Assembly (NCBI GenBank): GCA_005656395.1
Contig: SRSI01000048.1
Location: 1,364,001-1,428,000 of the forward strand
Direction of reading: 5' to 3'
Length of the DNA: 64,000 bases
DNA from: Strongyloides papillosus
Lineage: Eukaryota; Nematoda; Chromadorea; Rhabditida; Strongyloididae
Of this stretch, positions 57,406-64,000 are shown piece by piece. The notes under the pieces were generated by a model. That model had not been told where the DNA came from. It searched no databases and saw only the letters and a program-made list of their open reading frames with translations. A program made the translations under genes and the position numbers. Numbering within the stretch: the first letter of the stretch is position 1; each line of letters opens with the position of its first letter.

Positions 57406-60369
57406 TTAGGTTTGTTTACCAGCAGTACCAGTTCCATGATGATGATGGTGAGATGGATGATAGTATGGATGAGTTTCAGCACGGACAGAAGACGATGGCG
57501 TAGACCCTACAGCTGTAGTAGTAGTAGATGGAATGTTATTCAATGTGTTACTACGGCGCTGTGATGATGGCAGGAGAGCGCCTATAAGAGAGGTTAGAAT
57601 TATGTTAATAAATAAAATAAATTTTTTTTAAATTATTAAATATTATTATTAATAACAAATAACAATACTTTTTCCTATCTTTTTTGTTATTTTATCTATA
57701 TATTTTTTGATAGTATAAATTAAAAAAAAATAGTAGCAAAAAATTGATTTAAACATAGTAAAACAACAAAAAAAGCTAATAAAAAAAGTCTTTTTAAAAA
57801 AAAAACTATAAATCAACTATCAAATTCTTTCTATATTTTTTTACAAAAAAATCACCTAAAAGTAATAACTTTTTGATAATAATTTACTTACCTGTTAAAT
57901 CATATTGTTGATATTCACCCAAAAGACCTTGTCCACTTTGTGCCATTAACATTGCAGCATATTGTTGCTGTTGTTGGTGGTGGATTGCTGCAGCATTTGC
58001 CACAGCAGCACCATTTAATGCATCATACCCTAATTGATTTAATAATAATTGTTGATACTCAGCAGAAACCTGTTGTCCTGCTGCGGCTAACAATTGTCCA
58101 CCTCCTAATACACCACCACTACCATTTACACTATTATTTTGGTTTATTAAATTAATTGCTGCCGCCTGTTGGGCTGCTTGAATTTGTGCTTGAGCAGCTA
58201 TTGCTGCTGCAGCTGCTGAATTTGGTGTACTCCTATGTTGAGGAGTTGCATTTTGTTGTAAAACTATTGGTGTACCAACTAATGATGGTGAACGGATCTG
58301 TGGGACTATTGAACCTAATGTTGATGCTAAGACACTTGATCCTGCTAGACTTTTTGATCCGGTATTTGTTAATGCTCCAGTTGCTAATGGTTGATTGGTT
58401 AATGGATTAACAGGTAAACCATTTGATCCTGTTCTATATGTTCCATTAATAATAGCTAGTTCCATTAGTTGTTTCTTCTTCAACTCATCTTCACCCTCAG
58501 GTGCTGGTACTAGTAATTTTCTAACCTCTTCGATAGCTCTTTGAATCTTAACATCACACCTATTTTTCGTATCTTCACATTGTATCAAAACATGTAAATC
58601 CTCCGATAAATGTTCCCAATTGGGTTTACCTCTATTCATATCCTCTTTTTTCTTATCCCTCATGGAACCTTTACCACGTACCATAATTTTACAGCCAGTC
58701 TCCTGTTCAAGTTGTTTAGCTGTCATACCCCTTGGTCCAAGGATACGACCAACAAAATTATATTCAGGATATGCTTTTACAGGTACAAAAACTTTTTCTG
58801 TTACTGTTATAACCTCACCAATTGGTGATGGTAATATAAGTTGTTCTTTGGTAAATTCAAATTGAAATAAGGCAAAACGTACTCTATTAATCTCTTCATC
58901 TAATAATCTTTCTATATGTATAAATATACCAGGAAATGCTAATAACTGTTTTCGATCTTTGACTAACTCAGCTAAATACTCCACTGTATAATTTTGTTGG
59001 ATACTTTGATGAGTTATTGTATGATTATTATTTGATATTCCTGTTGATGATGTAACTGATGGTATTGATGATGTATTATTATTATTATGAGTATCAATTG
59101 TTGGTGCTATTTTAGAATCATCCATTGTACTTAGAATTATTCCATCACTACTACTTTGGTCGGGTTCTGTTGGCCCACCTAATTTATTATTATTACTAGC
59201 ACTATCATTTATAACATTTTCTGTTATTGTATTCATATCTTTATCAAATATATTATTTGCTATAAGTAAAAAAAATAATTATATATAAGAAGTGAGAATA
59301 AAATAGGTTATAATATTTTATGGAAAAAAATTCTATTTCTTAAAAAAGTAATATTTATAAAAAAAGAAAAGATTTGTAGATATATAAAGAAAATATATAA
59401 GATTAATATATATTAGACAACTTAAGAAAGTTATATGAAAAACGGAAATGGTCTTTTTTCCTTAATAATTTCTATCTTTAATATATATACATGTCATTTA
59501 AAGTAAAAGAGATAATATTTGAAGCGTAATTAATATCCATTTTGGTATGTTGTTAAATTTTAAGAAAAATTTCAACATCCTATCTCCTATTTTGTCTTCA
59601 TTTATTATAAATGATAATAACATACAGTTTTGATTTTATTTATAATTATAAAAATTTATAAATAAATTGTGTATATGTGAATGGGTTAAAGGAATCGGAG
59701 AAATCTTGTTGTTCTTAACAAAAAGTATGATGACATGTAATTGAAATTATTTATTGTCAAATTAATTTCAATAATTATTTTCTTTGCCTTTTTTAATAAT
59801 TTTTTACTAACTAAAAAATAATTTTTAAAGTTATATAGATATTTTATAATATATACACAACAGTTAATTATTAAAATAAATTATGTCATGAAAGGCAGAA
59901 AAAAGAAAATAATTATTGAAAATATTACTAATTTATATAACTAATAGAGTTATTTATTTTTTCATTATATATTAAAACATCTTTTGTACTTGGAGGAGTA
60001 AAATAATAAATAAAAAAATTGTACATATTAAGATATGTTAATATTTAAAATTATTTATATAAACATAAACGACATAAAGAATAATTACATTTCAAAAGAA
60101 GGTATCTTAAACTTACAGGTGATAGGAGAATTTTCACAAAATACTGATGTATTAAAATAGTTAGATGGTGAGGAATAAGAATTAATATTATTATTATTAG
60201 TTGTAGTATCAATAGATGAATTGGATACCAAAGAACTAGTAGTAATAGGAGTAGAAGGAGAAGTAGTTGATTGTTGTTGTTCTTGACTTTTTGTTGGTGT
60301 TGTTAGGAATTTTGTATTATTATTATTTTCCAATAATATAGGAAGCGATGATGGAGATGAGGAACACAT
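57406..60369 (-). CDS. asd-2: STAR-family RNA-binding protein, ASD-2/Quaking type
   Basis: Exons 60369-60117, 59259-57892 and 57581-57406 (introns 857 and 310 bp, both phase 1) give 598 residues. The first exon adds 84 Ser/Thr/Asn-rich residues in frame. Starting at the next ATG (59236) would give a 506-residue form. The QUA1 dimerisation region ([19 protein letters not shown] then [11 protein letters not shown]) precedes a maxi-KH domain ([20 protein letters not shown], then [18 protein letters not shown]) and QUA2 ([20 protein letters not shown]). A Gln/Ala-rich region follows, and the last exon ends in a His/Thr-rich tail ([12 protein letters not shown]). These are Quaking/HOW/ASD-2 features: STAR proteins bind ACUAAY-type sites and control alternative splicing, here probably including muscle transcripts as ASD-2 does. 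Confidence 0.93.
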
Positions 60370-60379
60370 CTAAAAAGTG
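60370..60379 (-). other. splice acceptor directly abutting an asd-2 start codon
   Basis: Read on the minus strand, CACTTTTTAG immediately precedes ATG TGT TCC at 60369. An acceptor with no UTR between it and the ATG fits spliced-leader trans-splicing or an upstream non-coding exon. I cannot choose between them; no upstream coding exon was found. Confidence 0.45.
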
Positions 60380-63300
60380 AAAATTATATATTGGATGGTA
60401 AAATACAAAAATTGATATGTATATTAATTGTTAAAAAAAAATTCTTTTATTGTTAAGGTAGAAAAATGAAGTAAATTGAAAAGATAGGTGTGCGTACATT
60501 TGAAGAATGAAATACTATACGTTAGTAGAAATTTTTTTTATCATTTAAAATGTTAAAGAACTTTTTTTAATCAATCAGTTATACAGTATAGAATGTTAAT
60601 GGATGAAAAAGATATTATAAAGATAATAGGAAAATGAAGAATAGGTGAAAAGACATTTTAAGGAGTATATATTTAATGAAAAGCGGATAAAAGATTAAAG
60701 TGAAAAAATTTCCCAAATTTCCTCACATTAATTCTATTGTCAGGTGATTGATAAAAATTTCAAAGGTAACAATAAGTTATCTTAATGTGTATATTTTAGT
60801 ATATGAGAAGCACAAGATAAGAGAACTTTTCAAAACTTGAAAATGAATCTCATCTATTATTTTATTTTATATTATTTTTTTGATAATTTACCTTTTAACT
60901 AATAATCTATATATGTTATTTACATTTGATGTTGAGTGAGGAGCTTAAAATGTTTGGATAAGTACTTGATTTTTGTGCTTAAAACTCATCACTCTTTCCT
61001 TTTTGTGATGGTGTAGTTAGTTTATACTTATATATATAAATATATTTACATGTATGAATGGTTAAAAGGTTAAAAAGAGAAATATTATTAGTTAATAAGT
61101 AAAGTTCATTAAAGCGTTAACTTTTAAGAAGTTAGAGTTAAAAGGGAAAAAATTTTATGATCAGTTTAGGTCAACACAATTAAGTAGGATAATTTCTTCA
61201 TTAGTATTCATATGCATTTAAATACCTATGTACCATAAATAATAATATTAAATAAGTTATACCCAAAATTTACATTATCACCCCTTCCACTCCCTTACCC
61301 CTTACTTTCATTTTCACCACACTCCCTCAATCCTTTTCACATCATTTTTCCACAAATTAATGACTCAAACATGTGGAAAAATAAAAAGGTAAATAAATTA
61401 AAAGAAAAAAATGATAAAAGAAATTAGTATAATTAAAACACAAACAATATATATAATAAATGAATAGGTAAAAATACCAAATACCAAACAAAAGAACATA
61501 AAAACGTTTTTTTGTTCTTAAGTAAAAATATGTATGATTTAATAGAATAGAAAAAGTATATGTGTAATAAAATTAACTTTATTTTTAAAATTAAACTATC
61601 ATAAGAGTATACATATCTAACAACAAATCACTTTCTTCCATCATTCAACTGGTGATGAAATTTTAACATTTTTCTTATTGTCAAGTATATAAATATATAT
61701 TTAGGTAATTTGTTTAAGATAATTGATAAATTTTAATTCATTTTACTAAAACACCTGACATATGTGTATTGTTTTATGGATGAAGTGTTATCCTGCCACG
61801 GATAGGTTTTTTTTTCGTTAAAATTAACAGTTTGTTTTGTTTTTTAAGTATGTAGATAATAGTGAAAAAAAAGTATGTGAGATAGGAATGAACGAAAAAA
61901 AAGTTAATAAAAAAATAAATTATAAAAATGTGTAGGGTAAATGTATCTTAAGTAACATTATTAATTATCTTTTCCTAATTGTTGTTTGATCAATGATCCT
62001 AAAATAGATTGTGACATACATATTAAGATAAATGATAATAATAATCTCGTATATATCTCTCTCTATACCTTCTAACATATTTTGTGTACTTCAATCTAAA
62101 TAGTTATAGTTACGGCATCTTATTAAATTAATGAAACTTTTTTATACCTTACTAATGTTATTGAGATAAGAAGGCACAATTAAGTTAATATTAACCTAAT
62201 CAATTAGGCAAAAACCATCAAAATAAAATCTCTCCCAAATGAACCAGTTTCATTTTAACTTTAAAGTATATGTGTTTTATTTTTCACCTCTTTCTCTCTT
62301 TTCCCTAATTAATTGATTATTACAAAAGATATTTATTTTATAAAATATATAAGATAAATATATTCCTTCTTTTTTAATTTTATCTTACAAATATTTTACA
62401 ATAAAACGTATTTATTTTATAAATATATCTCTAAATAAATGTCAAATGAAAAATAAAGAAGATAAAATTATAGGTTATTACGTATAAAAAAAGATGGCAA
62501 TATGTGATAAAGGACATTATATATACAGTTTATATATAAATAATAATGCGGAGTTTTTTTAGCAAAGAACTTATTAATAATAAATATAAAAAAGACAGAA
62601 GATAATAAAAGTAATCTGATATTATTTATAAATATATGTTCTACTTTTATTATTATTTTTGTGAACGTCAAATTCAAGATAGTTTTATAAATAATTTAAT
62701 TAAGTACTTATATCAAAAGTAATCAGGAAATGTGAAGTGATAAAGAAAACTTTTTGTTCAATTTTAATATATCAAGATAGTGAAGTTTTAATAAAAAATA
62801 TATATGTATTTCTATTAATTAAATTTAAATATATTATAAAATTAAAGGGGCAAGTGTTAGGAAAAGAGAATAGGAAATGAATATAAAATATTCGTATATA
62901 TTTTTACATATTATATTATTTTAATGATAGTAAAAAAAGATTAATTTATTATACATATACCTTTAGTAATAAATTAATAAATAAATAAATTAAAATCAAA
63001 ATTGTTACAAAAACAATTACCTTCTAATAAAAGTATGTGATCATCATAGAAGGTGTAGAATATATTTTATTTGATCAATCTTTTAAAGAGTGTATGTATA
63101 AGAAAAATTTTTACTACAACTCTCCCCCTTCGACTTCTGTTACATTTTATCTTCTATCATTATTTTAAAAATGTTGTCTATCTCTAGTGTTAATAGTTCT
63201 CTACTACATATCATATCCAATCTTTTCATTAACTCATTTACTTAATAGTGATATGTGCATAGATACTTCTTTAAGATGACAATAAATAAATATATATATG

Positions 63301-64000
63301 AATTTATAATATTAATATATAGAAAAGTTTTTAAATCAATTATAAAAATAACTGTTAAAAATGTTTCAATGTACAAGTTGTATATAATTTTAACAAAAAT
63401 AAAATGTTATTAAAGTTATTTTGTTTTTTCTAACTTTTATTGTTAAAAACAGTTATCTTTTACATAATAAAAATTGAAAACCTAACTTTATAACTAATTT
63501 TTACTAATAAATATTAAATAAATACGTAATTAAATATGACAAAATACAGTACAATAATGGTATGTTAATACAAAAGTATAGATTTGCAAATATGTACAAT
63601 AACACTTGTAATAGTTTAACTATACAAAAAAATCTCATTAATAAGCTATATAATTAAAATATTTTGTTGCTATTATTAATTTCATTATAAGAAAATTTAT
63701 TATCAAGTTGTAAAATGGTAGAAAAAATAAATTGATAAAATTTTTGTAAATAAATATTTTTGATGTTGGAAAATAATGTTATAACTCACTTCAAATAATA
63801 CTATTATATTTAACAACAAAAAATAAAATTATCATTTTCTTTATTTTTTTAATCATCTCCTAACCAATAATAACAAGTAAATTAAAATTATATAAAAGTT
63901 TTATTGTAAAAACATATAATTACACTTTTTTTATTAGCATTTTTAGTGGTATTACATAATATAATAGAACGAAAATAATAATTTTTTTATTTAGATACTT
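60380..64000. other. long gene-free upstream region of asd-2
   Basis: About 3.6 kb with no credible coding frame; the one 69-codon stretch (62468-62677, -) looks like chance. Several TATATA runs; a pyrimidine-rich block lies near 61270-61350 (CACCCCTTCCACTCCCTTACC). It probably holds upstream exons, promoter or regulatory DNA for asd-2, none of which I can define. Confidence 0.4.

Noticed and set aside
57940..58410. Leu/His-rich plus-strand frames
   Set aside because: Antisense shadow of the Gln/Ala-rich region of asd-2.

Overview
The window is very AT-rich (roughly a quarter G+C by eye) and eukaryotic. Its genes are split by tiny introns, mostly 39-60 bp, with GTAAGT-type donors and TTTTAG/TTTCAG acceptors. 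Gene content is nematode: a LEV-10/EAT-18 acetylcholine-receptor accessory locus, serpentine chemoreceptor-like receptors, MATH-BTB and F-box genes, an ASD-2/Quaking STAR protein and lineage-expanded tyrosine-phosphatase-like proteins. Base composition and intron size suggest a Strongyloides-like clade IV nematode; this is inference, since no species marker is present. No RNA gene, CRISPR array or bacterial-type operon was recognised.

Layout. 1-4.2 kb: tandem copies of an unrecognised type I membrane protein, the first cut by the window edge. 5.2-7.0 kb (-): a Frizzled receptor with a short, altered tail. 7.0-10.9 kb: gene-free. 10.9-15.2 kb (+): a lev-10 orthologue (signal peptide, five CUB, LDLa, TM) with an EAT-18-like 75-residue protein nested in intron 1 and two alternative last exons. 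15.3-20.1 kb (-): a tyrosine phosphatase, a presenilin and the NAD-isocitrate dehydrogenase gamma subunit, head to tail with gaps just under 300 bp. 20-27 kb: degenerate repeats, one intact MATH-BTB gene, one broken MATH-BTB gene and one BTB relic. 27-29.5 kb: a four-TM protein (+) and an Srg-like receptor (-). 29.5-32 kb: a decayed gene and a dispersed repeat. 32-35.4 kb (-): a BLM/HIM-6-type RecQ helicase. 35.5-39.5 kb (-): a receptor-type protein with two PTP domains, both lacking the catalytic cysteine, plus a PTP-like fragment. 39.7-40.2 kb (-): a small lysine-rich secreted protein. 40.3-47.4 kb: two copies of a TIR-bearing repeat flank a DEAD-box helicase pseudogene, a receptor pseudogene and an intact receptor paralogue. 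47.7-48.7 kb (+): an F-box gene. 50.6-51.6 kb (-): a CK1-family kinase. 51.8-52.8 kb (+): a lysine-rich secreted protein. 55.1-55.9 kb (+): a highly divergent ETS-domain protein. 57.4-60.4 kb (-): an ASD-2/Quaking-type STAR splicing regulator. 60.4-64 kb: gene-free.

Functional themes are cell-surface signalling (Frizzled, presenilin, LEV-10/EAT-18, receptors, PTPs), genome maintenance and RNA regulation (RecQ, ASD-2) and fast-evolving families (MATH-BTB, F-box, chemoreceptors, PTP-like). Splice models are my own reading: each was checked for intron phase and total frame, none against transcripts.
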